From contig JASFXZ010000029.1 in assembly GCA_032209605.1 (NCBI GenBank), forward strand, positions 2,779,001-2,843,000: a DNA stretch of 64,000 nucleotides, read 5' to 3'. The first letter of the stretch is position 1. Every line of letters begins with the position of its first letter. The stretch is from Mactromeris polynyma. Its lineage: Eukaryota; Mollusca; Bivalvia; Venerida; Mactridae. Made by a program: the position numbers and the translations under genes. The notes below the pieces were generated by a model. It was not told the origin of the DNA and did no database searches. It was given only the letters and a program-made list of their open reading frames with translations. Positions 23,831-35,919 of this stretch are shown here, piece after piece.

Positions 23831-25710
23831 GATTTTAATGTACACGTTAGTCTGCGTTCCACACATAATATTGGTTTAAAGAGACGCCCACAGTATACAT
23901 GTTTATGTAACCCACACATTTTGAATACTTAAGTTTTAGGGGATTCTATATAAATTTGTTTTTACTATAGCTCATATCACCTTACCATGAACCTTAGTAA
24001 TGTTAATTTTTTAAAGACTTAACGAACTTATATATGTCAGTGATACAATGAAATTTACCGTACAATAGATGACTCGTGTTTCGCATTCAATTTGCCTGTG
24101 TACCATAGCCCATAGCGAACGATTACTTGAAGAATTAGTCATGTCTTTTTAATCTTTAATCTGCATTAAGGCGATAGCCTTGCCATGTGCATTGATAAGT
24201 TTTTCAATATACACATATGTGGAATAATTCTATACACTGTATATTAAAATTGTACACGAAGAATGACTTTTTATATTGTTTAACATTCCGGTAAATGCAC
24301 ACACAATTCTGTTAAGTATTTATTAATATCAAAAATGTTTTTGGAAAGGAGAGAAAGTATACCATAGCTTATGCTATCGGGTTTTCTGTCTCGATGGCAT
24401 GAGGTAGATTTGATTATCATCTTTTTACACATGTGTTTCTTTTGCAAAATTAACGCTTGTGCAATTAGCCTGATTTACCGGACCAACATGTACAATTTGA
24501 CAGTACCAAAAGTTCAAATAACTCCATGATTTTTTTTAAAAGTTTAACAAAATTATAGCAGTATTAGTTGAAGGACTGTATAACGATAAAACAATGTACA
24601 TTTCATCTTGCCATAAAGTGTAGTTTCAAACATATTGCTAAAAAGCAAATATGGCTATTTTCTAGGGTATATATCACCTTAAATATTCAAGTGCACAGTG
24701 AGTCTGTATATCAATGAACAACTTTTCAATCTACCGGCGCGATTTGTTCTTGCGCTTGATTCGAATTTATCCTTTAACGCTTCTAGTGAACAAATATGTC
24801 ATGATATCTTAACAAATGGGGTTGTTATTGATACATGGATCTGTTTACTGATAGAATTAGTCAAAGTTAGTAAACTGACACCATACCGGCATACTCGAGA
24901 TCTACATTGTAGTCAAGTCCGGCTTATTTCTTCGCCTGGGCAATGACTGATAATTATCAATTTTATGGGGTTTCGTCGCGCTGCATCACCGATCCAGTCA
25001 TCTCCCGACGTAAAAATCCCCGTTCTATTTAAAACATTATACTTCCTTGTTAATCTTAAAGCGACTTCTCACTATTCTAAAAATAGCGTGACCTTATAAG
25101 GTCAGCTCATGCGCATATTTCATTTAAAGCACCGGGATTATATGCGAAGATATCCAAGGTGTGTCATAGCGTATATAACATGCGTGCAACTATAAGCATG
25201 ACCACTCTAAGCCGTGAATGGAAGGTACATATATTCATATTATCTTACATAATAATGAATTTCAGTGTAGCTAAAGCTATTCACTATTCGGATTACTTTT
25301 CATATATTTTGGTTACATTGCCATTGGATAACAATGTAACATATTATCATATGCTTTGGATGTGCATAGTAATTATCTTTTTTGATGAATTAAAAATGCA
25401 ACTTATACGGATTTGGACAAAATCGCCGATGCATATTTAAAGTATATGACTAGAATCACGCACTACACAAGGTCTTATAACTTGTAAAGAAAATCAACAT
25501 TTTAAAATATATCAATATTTACGAACACAATGTTCATACTAAAAATGATAAATGAATAAACAACAATATATTAAAAAACTTGAAAATTGTTTTTGTTCGT
25601 TTTACAAATTCAAATCATACTTAAAATTTCTTTATCATGCATTCGTTTTGCTCCACAGAATTAATCTAAATTATCACTTTTTTATAATAATATAATTCGT
25701 TTCAATTCAG
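23831..25710. other. Upstream region of the ETS gene
   Basis: No repeats of the other families and no coding exon were found here. Two small plus-strand frames (24698-24946, 25159-25440) lack supporting features. The ETS promoter and 5' UTR exon should lie here, but I cannot place them. Confidence 0.4.
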
Positions 25711-25722
25711 AGCAGAAACTCC

Positions 25723-28700
25723 ATGGACTATTTTACGAAAACAAATTCACCACAGTGCATCGAAGACGATTTTCTGACAGACAACACGAAGGAATTAAAA
25801 GTTGAACTCCGGGGACACGAAGCAGACGACGCAATGACCATAGATCCCCCGCCAAGTTACAGCGAACATCTGCTCGCACAAAGCAGACACATTTTGCAAG
25901 AAACCGATTTAGACGAAGAATTTCTCTGCAGTGTCAACGAGATGAGTTATGAGAACAGAACTAGTATGGATAAAAACTTTGACAGTGCAAGCATAAAATA
26001 TAGCTGTAAAAGTTGCGTCGGGACTTCAGGAACGATTGAGGAGCTTTTCCAGTTTGAAGGTAATTTTCACTCATTTGATTGTATATTTAACTTACACCGG
26101 GAATGAATTTGGACTGCATGTATTGAAGTTCTCATTATTGCGTTGCTAGTGAGCGACGGATATTTATTTAAAGTTCCTAAATTTTTGAGGACTTAATGTG
26201 GTCTGTATTAATCATGCGATAGTGTATATATTGCAAAATGAGGCGGTAATTGCAAATACGGTTAGTTAGACACAACGTAGCCGTATTAATTAATTAACTA
26301 TCTAATTATCTCAGTACATTTTCAGAAATAATTCCACTATTGAGACTACTTGGCCTCGCAAGCATAAATTAGGTTAATACTGATTTGAAGCAAATTAAAT
26401 GTGTTGAGCTACACTAAGCAATGTCCCTTACACGTCCCTTATATCATAATAATGAAGCCGACAATCATTACAAACGAAAAGGAAAACATTGTTTATGGAA
26501 ATTTGAATAATATTACATACATAAAAGGAAAGTGTGCTAATTTGCACCGTCTGAACAAAAGATATTGAGGTTCAGATTTTTCTTTTAAAATGCTAAAGTC
26601 GCAAATCTACAAAAATACTGCATCTGTATCTTGTAAATACGTTTAAAATATGTCTACACGTCCTTAAGGGAATCCGCTTTCAACATCATCCAATAAATGT
26701 AGACATTTTGGCAACATGGGATATTTCATTCAAACTGGTCACTAAAATATACATTTATCTAGTAGGTGATACGATTTTATTCATGCAATAGATCTATAAT
26801 GATAATAATATATATATTGATAACGTTAAGTCAATGGTTTTGACAATAAATTAAATTCTAATAAGTAGTAAACATGTAACTTAAAAAGGTGAACAGTCAT
26901 ATGTTTTGGTCAAAATATGCCAAATAATAGTTTTAAGAAAATTTAATTTTATTGCTTTTATACAATACAATACGATTACAAAGTTTTTTGCAACATATAT
27001 AGTCGGTGAGAGAGATAATCATCAGGGCATAGTGAAGATTTAAAATGAAATATGATGGTAGTTACAAAAAGTCAGACAAATATTTAACATAAAAAGTAAT
27101 ATAAGTAGCCTACAGTGTAGTTTTCACAGATTTGTAGAATTTCTTTTTGACATAGCGAAGTAGATATACTTTGCCAAGTGAATTTGGATGCGTTTTGATT
27201 TTGAAGACATGATATTATAATATTTTGTACATATATAATACTCTAAAACATTGTATTTTATCTTTTCTTACAAGTTTTCCTAACTGTAAAACACATGTCT
27301 GATACTAGTATTTCCAATGCTAGCGCTAACTAGACGCGTAGGTCAGGATGGAGAATACTTTGATCGAACTCTTGCATTTTTGGTTTTGGAAAAGATGTAA
27401 GAAAAGTGAATATACAGTATTGTAGAGTATCTGTTTGAAGGCATTATCACCGATCATCTCATATATTTACAACAAAGCGTATTTTGTCCTAAAACAAGAC
27501 TGTCCACCTTTGAATCTATGTTATATGTGAACCTGTTTACGCCAGAAATGGTGCATCTGTACTAAGGTAACTACAGAGACAGGAATTATCAAGAGGCTTT
27601 TATTACGCGGTAATGCAAAATAACAAACAATAACAACCGTTTCTTCGACCTTGTTTATGAACGTAAGTTTGTTTGCGTTAGTTCAGCGCATGCTTCTATA
27701 TCCACATATCCATCGCGATATCCTCGCATCTAAATCATTTATTAACGCTTTTTTTCTAATTAAATCCACTTTAAATGTACTTTAGAACATTATCTAATCT
27801 TTATAGTTTTTTTAAGAACATTTTTTTTTAATTTTCAGTTTTCTCCAAACTTGCACTTCACGATACGTTGTTTCATTCCTCTTCCTTCGAGATTATTAAA
27901 AATGCCGGGGATGGTTTTGTTGTTTTAGATCCTCTGAAATCTTCTGTTGTTAAGGATTTGATGAAGCTATCTCTTATTAATGATTCACCTATGTTTCAAC
28001 GTCCACATCCTCATTCCATTACCCCAGTCGTCAGAGATACTTTAATCACAAACATTTACATTTGTAGCTAGTGTTTAATCTAAATTTCAACATATCAGAT
28101 ACAATCCCAATTCATTCAGCTTCACAGCTTTTAAAACTTGATTTTGATTCGTTTGCGTTCGGTCTGTATTTGATAACGATTCTATTTAACATTCTGAAAA
28201 TGAAATGAAATACATGTACTTAGATTTTGCATTAAAATATATATATATATACGAAGGGTGTTCAAATAGTTCGCGGAAAAGTGCAATCATGTTTTTATTA
28301 TTGGTTGATATATCACACACATGAAAATCATAACAAATTACAAATCACTTCATATACAATAAAATATTCACATTCTAGATTTTTATAAAAATCCGACAGC
28401 ACTTTTCCGCGATCGTTTTGAACACCCATTGTTTATATTATTCCTTCTAATAATATAATTCAGTAGTTATTTTTGATAGACCAAACTAGTTATTAAATTA
28501 TTCCAAAATTAAACTAAACATCATTAAAAATGCAACTGTTTTAATTAGGCTTCATTTTGGTACATGTTGTTAAAAGCTACCAACTGTTACCAATGTTTGA
28601 AATATTGTTCAAAAAGTATTGAAACTATGGAGCAATAATTCATATTTCATGAGTCGATAAGTTCATGAAATAATGTTAGTGAATTAATATAGAATTATTT

Positions 28701-31700
28701 ATTATTTATGTCACGTTTAGAAGCAGACAACTTTCGGTTGCGTTTTTAATGGCCATAAGTATATAAATCGCTCGCTTCTCATCATGAAAATTAGGACAAA
28801 CTATATTAAAGATATCAAAACCGTTTGTATTTTAAATAGATGGTCGAAAACTGATAAAATAAATATCCATCGCGGCGACCTGTAAAAACTTAGTTCTAAA
28901 CTGTTTTGAAAATACACTAAAGCTTTTTCCGTTGTTAATTATATGGCTGCGAGAAATTAGTGATATTATTAAACAAAATATTAGTGGACGAACTATTTCA
29001 ATTTCACTATTTAAACATGGTGAATTAATACAAGGAATTATTAATACATAAATACGTTTTATTTATTTTTCTTGAAATAATATTTGGACACAATTGTGAC
29101 TTTTTAAAATAAAGTAATATATATATTATGTATTCTAAAAAATATTATATTTGACTAATAATTGTAGTAACCAAATAAATGGTGACGTTTTGAAAATGTT
29201 CATTATATTATGATATTAAAATATTGAAATCTCACTATGCAACACAATATAGAATATTAGTTAATTATTTATCATATTAAATGTTATAAATATTGTTTGT
29301 TTTAAATATATAAATTATGTTCTAGTGAATACACCTCTAATTTTTAATGTACTAGAAGTAGGAACATGAGAATTGAAATGAAAAATTAACATTTTTTAAA
29401 ATACAGTTGATGAAAGAAAATGGATGGAGTAGATTGGCTTTGTCAAGCTCGTCAACATCAATTTTGTAAACAAATAATTATGCTAATTTTGTTGAGTTGT
29501 CAGTCTGTTATCTTTAAATATAAATCAATTATTTAGCAGGAAAACACAAATTGCAATTTTATTATACCGTCTCTCGTGACCGAGTGGTTAAGGCATACAC
29601 ATTGGGAGCGTGTTCAAAGATCGAAGATTCAAATCCGGGTAGGGATCCGTTCTGATATGGCCGGTTGGTGGGTCGCCAGCTAGTTAAATAATAATTACCG
29701 TGTGTGACATTAAAGGGCAGGAATCGGGAAGTAAATGTGCTCAGAAAGTAGGTGTCTCATAAGTCAGTAATGGCTGGCCTATTAAATAGGGGTGGCACTA
29801 TAATAAATAAACACTTTACTTTTATACAGATCAACAACTCAGTGATCAGTTTCAAACAAACTATGATGCGGCAACAGGGGAAACTCGTGTGAAACTAGGG
29901 GTGTATGACTATCCAATTGACATTTCTTCATGTTTTACGGATGCTGAAAAATGTCTTCAGCAGAATAATGCATTTGTTGAAGATATCGAAAACGAATCTG
30001 CATTTGGAGAACTCTGTAGCGTTGTTAACTACGAAAGATTTCGGGAAACCGTTCCCCTGGCTGATATTTCATCGACATGTGCAATGCAACGATCTTATGC
30101 AAGTTTTAGCGGTAAGACTTTTGTTACAGCAAGGTTCTTGTTTGAGGTACACCAGTCTTAGTTACTTTCCTTTGTCGGTTGTTTTACTAAAGAAACTCGG
30201 AAACAAACTAAACCTAAATAAATACACTTTTAATTGGGTCTTATTATTTTTCTTGTATTTAGTTTTAGTTTTCGGCCTATTGTTGCCAGTTGCTTTTACT
30301 TGTCCAGTGATGAATTTCATCCATTAAATCCTCTGATGTGTGTCCTCTGATTCTCCGAGTTGTTCCTTGGAGAGGCCACATACATAAGACGATGTCTCCC
30401 CACACAGACATCCGCGAAAACAACAGTCCATTAAACATAAGGCAGTTGAGGAGGTTCAAATGTAAATACGCAAGGGAACAGGTGTGCTAGGAATGGCCTA
30501 GCAGACCATAAAGGATAACCATAATGAGAATTAATGAGGAAAAACGGGGATTTAACAGACGGAGTACATCACAGGACAAGTCAAGACAGCTGGCAACTGT
30601 AGGCCGAAAGGGGATAGAAAATAACATGAAAACTATATCAAGTGAAAGAATTGCACATGGGGAAAGGGAAATTTTTGGAATTATGCCAGACAATTTATTT
30701 TAAAACAAAAGGAACTAAAGCAAATATATTTTTCAATACACAGGTCTATAATGTAAAATGTATTGATTCTGATCAAAAAGTGCTGCATGTTATCAATTCA
30801 ATAAAGTGTTGAATACTTAAGTCATGTCATTCGATACGCTAATGAATTTACACAGGTTCTTTGTATTGGCTGTCATGCTGTTTGGCAAAACAAACATTAA
30901 AAAAATGACCAAATAAAAACACGGAACTCATATGAAATTTACAATTTTATTTTATCTATTTTAAGGTTTATTTTATTACTTGCGTGAGTCAGAATGGACG
31001 TAAATACGTTATTCCGAGATGGACATTATTTGATTGATTTCGTGTAACTAATTGTGGTTGTTTTTACAGATTACCTCCAAGTGGAGTCAGCAACAAACGA
31101 AAGCGTTCCTGGCATTGACAACAGATTTCAACCAAATGAACTAGACCAGAAACCAATGCGAAGTTTCACTCAATTATATTCAAACAACTATAGGACGGAC
31201 GACGGACTTATTTGTGGAAAACATGATATTGAGAATGATGAAAAGCAACTTACGATCCCAACCAACGTATCTTCATGGAACCTTCAAACAAAATTGGACA
31301 GACAATTAAGTAATTGTGATAGTGTAAATACGGCACATGAATGTAAAGACCAAACAACTTCACACGTAACCCAGTCGTCGTGTTTGTTCAGTGGCCACCA
31401 CGCAGCAAACACAAGCGACAGCAACTCCGACCACGACTCACGCTCTTCCTGTGTAAACAGCAAAATGCTCAATGTCCGTAGTGTTCCAGTACCAAGCATT
31501 GCAGCTGGCGGTATGATACAGCCAGCATTTTCAGACGCACGATCGTCTCGGGAATTTGGAAGACCGCAAGTAAAGTCATATACACCGACGATGACAGTCG
31601 GCAAACAAAAGCGGACGCTAGAGAAGTCATCACGAGACCACAATCAAACTCACAAGACCATTAAACGGGCATCAACTTTAATGATTCCATGTACGTTGTT

Positions 31701-34700
31701 ATCGAAATTTCAAACTAACAAATCGTACTAGAAGTTCGGCTTCTTGCTAAGTGTTTGGTCTCCTTAATATATTCAAATGAACTAAATGGTCATTGTATTG
31801 GGCAGGCCATGTAACAGATGTAATATGCTAGTGTAAAATAAGTATATATCGCACCTTCCTGTCGTTAGGCAATTTGGAAGAATTTTATACATTACAGGTC
31901 TGACTGATGAGTGCAAGTATAGTCGACCAGGCCATTCCTTGCGCCCCTGTTCCCTTACGTTTGTACCCTTGAGCCTCATCTAGTACCTTATGTTTTATGG
32001 CTTGTTGTTTTCCCGGATGTATGTGTGGGGAGGGCACTGTCTTATGTATGTGGCGTTCCCTGTAGCCACTTATTCTCTCTCTTCCGTTATAAACTCGGGC
32101 CAAAGACTTCCAATTGAAAGGTCAAGGCTGGTCTCAGTTGTAAAATGGCGCTTACATTTGCGTATTGATACAATTTCCGTCATGATTCTTTGATTTTCAA
32201 GCAGAAAGTTGTCACTTCGTTGCAGTTAATAGATCCCAAGAACACTGGCCTGTGTTTATTTCGTCCATTCATAACTATTTACTGCTGAAAAACTGGTATT
32301 TCATGTAACAAAATAAATTTGATTTGTTAATTAATATATTTCGTTTCGTTTTTCAGATACACACGAATCCTTACTGACGTCAGCAAAAATATGGAACAGC
32401 AATGGCAATACAAATCAGAAACAGAAGAAAAAATGTAAGTATATAATCTTAGAAAGGGTTAATTTCCATTCAAATTCGTGAGAAGTTTGGTCCGTTATGT
32501 AATCAATCGGTGTATTAAATGCCTGCGACGGTGTTTCTGATATAAATATGATTATTTTTGGCAAAGCGGTGGCACAATGTAATGACATTGTTTGTTTTTT
32601 CTACGCTACAAAATTAGTTTTTTTTAACAAATTCCTGTAAATCGTAAATTACAGTAAAACCTTACTTAAAGACCACATAAATAATAAGACCGACTCAAAT
32701 ATAAGAACATAATTTTCAAGTCCAATTCCACTGTTTTGCGCTTCAAGACCAACTAAGTCAAAAGTGTTCAAGGGTCCCAAAGGTGGTCTTTATTTATTTT
32801 TTCTGTATTTTTCATTTCAGTTACCAGAGGCTGTAAATTATGGGAGTTTATAAGAAACCTGCTTCTGACTCGAGACACAAACCCAACCTTTATCAAATGG
32901 GAAGACCGAGAAGAAGGGACTTTTAAACTGGTCCAATCCAAAGCTATTGCTCACATGTGGGGTATGAAAAAAGGGAATGGAGATATGACGTACGAGAAAC
33001 TGAGTCGTGCTATGAGGTATAGTCGGCCTTATTATTGTTTTATTATTGCTTACAATCAAGAGTCAAGTATTGCTTGCTTTAACAACAATGCAAGTGATGC
33101 AGTTTTGTGTGACAAATGTTTTCATTGGGTTTTACGCATTCTTTCAACGGTTTAGAAGTCACATACAGCAGCCAGGCGATGTAGCCAATTTTCTTGGAAT
33201 TAAATATCAACCAACCAGTATTAACTTGCTATTCTGCAAACAACTGACAACTTCTCCGTATGTGGAGGACATGATCGTACCAAATGTAATGATAAAACAG
33301 CCCATCCCGTGTTAGGTGACGGTCTAGCCTTCTACGAACTGAGCTAGCTCGGCGGGCTATTTTAGATACATACAGTTGCATGCTTCTGAACTTTTGATTG
33401 TGTATGGTGCGCTTAAAATGTTTTATTATTTTGTTATTTTTTATTACGACGGTACTATTTGTTTTATAAATAGATCATTTCGCGGAAGTCACGTGATCGT
33501 TTTGAAGCATGCTGCGTATTATAGACTGTAATTACCGTTTTTACGCGCAAAACATTGCATACAGAATACATTTGCGTTTACGACTATCAAATTACATCGA
33601 ACACCTGGGTTGTCGTTTCAAGGTTGTCGTTTGTCTATGTATTGTACCAGTTCTTTACGTAGTGACTCGAAATTGAACATAATCTATTTTTTCTATGGAA
33701 TTATCTGTAAACTAACTTGATAAAATTTATTAGTGTGAATTTTTCTTTAGGGTCATATTTCTGCCCAGTTATTAGATGATTTACGAGTAATCATGCTAGA
33801 TTTACATTGATTTAACATTATCTATGTTAAAAGGCAAAAGGGGATTTGTCTTTTAATGACGTTTTGGCTTCTTTTGAAAAAAAAAAAAATCCAAAAAAAA
33901 TATTTCGGACCAACCTGACGTTTTTTCGGGAGGGGGGGGGGGGGGGGGCAAACATATTTTTAAGACCTTAGCAAGCTATGTGAGCATTATCCATATCCAC
34001 GTGTGTATGCGTTTTATGAATGGCTGTATTCATGTTTGTTGACTCGGGTACATTGAATAGACGTGTGCATGTATAAAAACTGTATTACATGGAAAAGTAA
34101 GCCACCGTTTTCCTAGTAATTCAGTGCTACTAGTAATTCAGAAACTAAAGCATTGAAATTGTCAACATTTCAGCACAATATATTGCATTAGAATGTAGTG
34201 ATTTGAGAGCAAAAACATTGATTATTAATGATTTTTAAAATTTATTTAATGGGAAACTTGCGTCGATGAATAGGTTATTGTAGAGATTTTCGTTTTCCAT
34301 AAAAAGTAAATTAAAACAGTATTTAAAGCAAGTGCGGGGAGACTTTTTCATTTCGTTGGCTGAAAATGTAGGCTGTATTCTAAAAAAATTAAGCGCTCCC
34401 TATAGGATTTCCAACCTCTTCTGTAAGTGACGTCATTTCTAGAAAATGCAACATGTGATGTCACTATTTGCAAATACCAAAACAATATTTACTCCATATG
34501 ATCACTTCGTTTTCATATTGCCATATGGGGCAAATTTTGCTTACTGTCAGTACATGGTGACGTCACAAGTGACGTTTTTCTGGAAATGACTCCTACTTAT
34601 AGAAGAGGTTGGAAATCGTACAGCGGCGCTCAAATGATATTGTATGTCTATCAAGTTACGGATAGTGTTTGAATGATGTTTTGTGCTTGTTACAGATACT

Positions 34701-34798
34701 ATTATAAGAAGGAGGTGTTTCAACCAGTAATTGGAAAACGACTAATTTACAAGTTTGGTCCCCGAGCCACTGGGTGGAGAGATGACATGTGGATATAG
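25723..34798 (+). CDS. ETS-domain transcription factor, ESE/ELF3-EHF-like (7 coding exons)
   Basis: Coding exons: 25723-26059, 27839-28063 (3' end uncertain), 29830-30111, 31070-31690, 32357-32434, 32821-33016, 34696-34798. This gives about 613 aa. All introns but the last are phase 1, the last is phase 2. The ETS domain occupies about residues 520-607 at the C-terminus: KLWEFIRNLLLTRD, FIKWEDREEGTFKLVQSKAI, MWGMKKGNGDMTYEKLSRAM then RYYYKKEV and RLIYKFGPRATGWRD. The two recognition-helix arginines (LSRAMRYYYKK) that read GGAA are present. WEDR, MTYEKLSRAMRYYYK and the terminal GWRD fit the ESE (ELF3/ELF5/EHF) class better than ELF1/E74. The N-terminus has a PPSY (PPxY) motif at 43-46 and a long polar, probably disordered middle. 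No Pointed/SAM domain was seen. Exon 2 is a symmetric 225-nt cassette with a weak donor (T|GTAGCT), so it may be skipped (538 aa) or end elsewhere. Confidence 0.9.
26060..27838. other. ETS intron 1
   Basis: AT-rich. It holds one copy of the dispersed GCGCTAGT repeat (27290-27470). No further exon was recognised. Confidence 0.5.
27290..27470. repeat. Dispersed repeat with GCGCTAAC...ACGCGTAGGTCAGGAT core, copy 2
   Basis: GTCTGATACTAGTATTTCCA, ATGCTAGCGCTAACTAGACG and GCGTAGGTCAGGATGGAGAA, then TAGAGTATCTGTTTGAAGGC. Parts are inverted and parts are direct relative to 53150-53345, suggesting the family is itself palindromic. Confidence 0.55.
28254..28430. mobile_element. Mariner-like MITE with about 30-bp terminal inverted repeats
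   Basis: GGGTGTTCAAATAGTTCGCG-GAAAAGTGC at the left is mirrored by GCACTTTTCCGCG-ATCGTTTTGAACACCC at the right. Length is 177 bp and there is no coding capacity. It lies in ETS intron 2, downstream of the uncertain exon. The superfamily is inferred from the terminal sequence only. Confidence 0.65.
28431..29566. other. ETS intron 2, very AT-rich
   Basis: Contains poly-A/T runs and TATATA tracts. No exon or repeat family was recognised. Confidence 0.5.
29567..29822 (+). mobile_element. tRNA(Ser/Leu-like)-derived SINE ending a few bases before ETS exon 3
   Basis: The head CGTGACCGAGTGGTTAAGGC is a strong class II tRNA-like A box and GATTCAAATCC is the B box. The body has GGCCGGTTGGTGGGTCGCCA and ends CTATAATAAATAAACACTTT. 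The next exon starts at 29830 after ATACAG, so the SINE tail supplies the bases of the 3' splice region. Confidence 0.75.
30330..30485 (-). repeat. Dispersed repeat, inverted partner of 31940-32085
   Basis: On the minus strand TTATGTTTAATGGACTGTTG, GGATGTCTGTGTGGGGAG and CGTCTTATGTATGTGGC match 31990-32055 in order and spacing. The two copies flank ETS exon 4 in opposite orientation. Confidence 0.7.
30486..31069. other. ETS intron 3, probable repeat-derived sequence
   Basis: Positions 30486-30720 are purine-rich and less AT-rich than the rest of the intron (for example GGATTTAACAGACGGAGTAC and CAGCTGGCAACTGTAGGCCG). This looks like a body of the repeat that begins at 30330. No coding sense is supported. 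Confidence 0.35.
31940..32085 (+). repeat. Dispersed repeat, inverted partner of 30330-30485
   Basis: CCCCTGTTCCCTTACGTTTG, CTTATGTTTTATGGCTTGTT and ATGTATGTGTGGGGAGGG. It lies in ETS intron 4. Confidence 0.7.
32652..32807. mobile_element. Tc1-like MITE (CAGTAAAACC family) abutting the 3' splice site of the ETS-domain exon
   Basis: Opens CAGTAAAACCTTACTTAAAG and contains AAGGGTCCCAAAGGTGGTCT. Its degraded right end, TTTATTTATTTTTTCTGTA, runs straight into the pyrimidine tract TTTTTCATTTCAG of the exon at 32821. Confidence 0.75.
33119..33358 (-). mobile_element. tRNA-derived SINE in the last ETS intron
   Basis: The minus strand begins with the tRNA-like GAGCTAGCTCAGTTCGTAGA head and passes through TCCACATACGGAGAAGTTG. 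It ends near GTAAAACCCAATGAAAAC. It follows the ETS-domain exon by about 100 bp. Confidence 0.7.
33870..33950. repeat. Homopolymer A and G tracts
   Basis: A run of A (33879-33890) and a run of about 17 G (33932-33948) lie in the last ETS intron. The G run may be length-uncertain. Confidence 0.85.
34392..34632. mobile_element. Palindromic CRE-bearing MITE, copy 3, 64 bp before the terminal ETS exon
   Basis: AACCTCTTCTGTAAGTGACG and CATATGGGGCAAATTTTGCT, ending ACAGCGGCGCTC. It includes TGACGTCATTTC and GTGACGTCACAAGTGACG. Confidence 0.85.
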
Positions 34799-34900
34799 TT
34801 CTGCGCGCTTTCTGAACACACAAGATACGACTATTGAGAGGATGTTTCTCACATTCGACGTTCTGTTCGCACCAGAAAACAATGGTTATTCAGTGTTGTA

Positions 34901-35172
34901 CAGTAAAACCTCACTTAAAGACCATCTCAAAATTAAGAACACAATTTTCAAAAGAGAAAGAATAAGTTGCTACAGGGAACGCCAAGTCCATGTTCACTGC
35001 ATTGCTGTTTATTCAACCTCAACATTAAGACCACCTTAAATTTAAGAACACAATTTTAAAGTCCAATTTCACTGGTTTGCTTTTTATTCAACCTCAATAT
35101 TAAGACCACCTCAGTATTAAGACCACATTTCAAGGGTCCCAAGGAATGTCTTCTTTCTGGGGTTTTACTGTA
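34901..35172. mobile_element. Tc1-like MITE (CAGTAAAACCTC family), enlarged by internal duplication
   Basis: Opens TACAGTAAAACCTCACTTAA and closes GGGGTTTTACTGTATA. The interior repeats TTTATTCAACCTCAA(C/T)ATTA and AATTTAAGAACACAATTTT, so it looks like one element inserted into or duplicated within another. It lies in the ETS 3' flank. Confidence 0.75.
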
Positions 35173-35535
35173 TATACGTGTGATCTTTAAACAGAGGTTA
35201 ACAATGTCATGAGTATTCGCCATGTGTAAAATATATGACAGTTTATATTACATGTAGAGCTATTTATATTGTAAATAATTTTATATCTTATAGATCTCAC
35301 TTGCTGTAAAAGTTATGAAATTTATAAATCTTATTTTAACTATTCATGATGCAAAATATAATATAATATCCTTTTGCACATTTGTTATGTTTATTTACGA
35401 TGTGGTCTAGTCGCTGTCTGTTATTATTCATAAACATACGGCATACAAGATTGTCGTTAAAATGAGGGCATTCCTTCAGTTGTTTGCGAACACACTTCCG
35501 CACTGGACGATGTATACTGAGAATAGTGTACACGT
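35173..35535. other. 3' flank of the ETS gene, nothing recognised
   Basis: No clean polyadenylation signal and no coding exon could be supported. Confidence 0.4.
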
Positions 35536-35540
35536 AAATG

Positions 35541-35772
35541 CAGGTGCGTAGATTCCTATAGGCCGTGTAGGACGCGGCCTACTCATTTTTTGGAAAATCG
35601 AAAAAAACTGAATGGCCAAAACTGCAATAAGATATTTAATGTATGTGTTTGATGTTATATTGTAAGCATATTTACAGAAACGAAAAATACACCAAAACAC
35701 ACCTTTGACCATGCCCCAGGACCCCCTTAAACTAGGCCTACACATCAATTTCAGCTAAGCTACGCCCCTAAA
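35541..35772. mobile_element. hAT-like MITE with GGGGCGTAGCTTAGC-type end
   Basis: The left end GCAGGTGCGTAGATTCCTAT and right end CAGCTAAGCTACGCCCCTAA are degenerate inverted repeats of a CAGGGGCGTAG terminus, common in hAT-derived MITEs. The interior has TAGGCCGTGTAGGACGCGGC and AAACTAGGCCTACACATC. Confidence 0.6.
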
Positions 35773-35919
35773 ATGTATGAGGTATAATACCAAAAGTATT
35801 AAAATCGGATATATCTACTTTTCTTTTTATAGCAGTCCCAATATTAACAACAAGCTGTAAAATGGAAGCTACAAAATGATGACGTCACGTTAGACTGTAC
35901 ATATCTATTAAAAGATCTA

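Noticed and set aside
29567..29650. Possible tRNA-Ser/Leu gene
   Set aside because: The A and B boxes are good, but the anticodon arm and acceptor stem do not pair and the sequence runs on into a SINE body with an AATAAATAAA tail.
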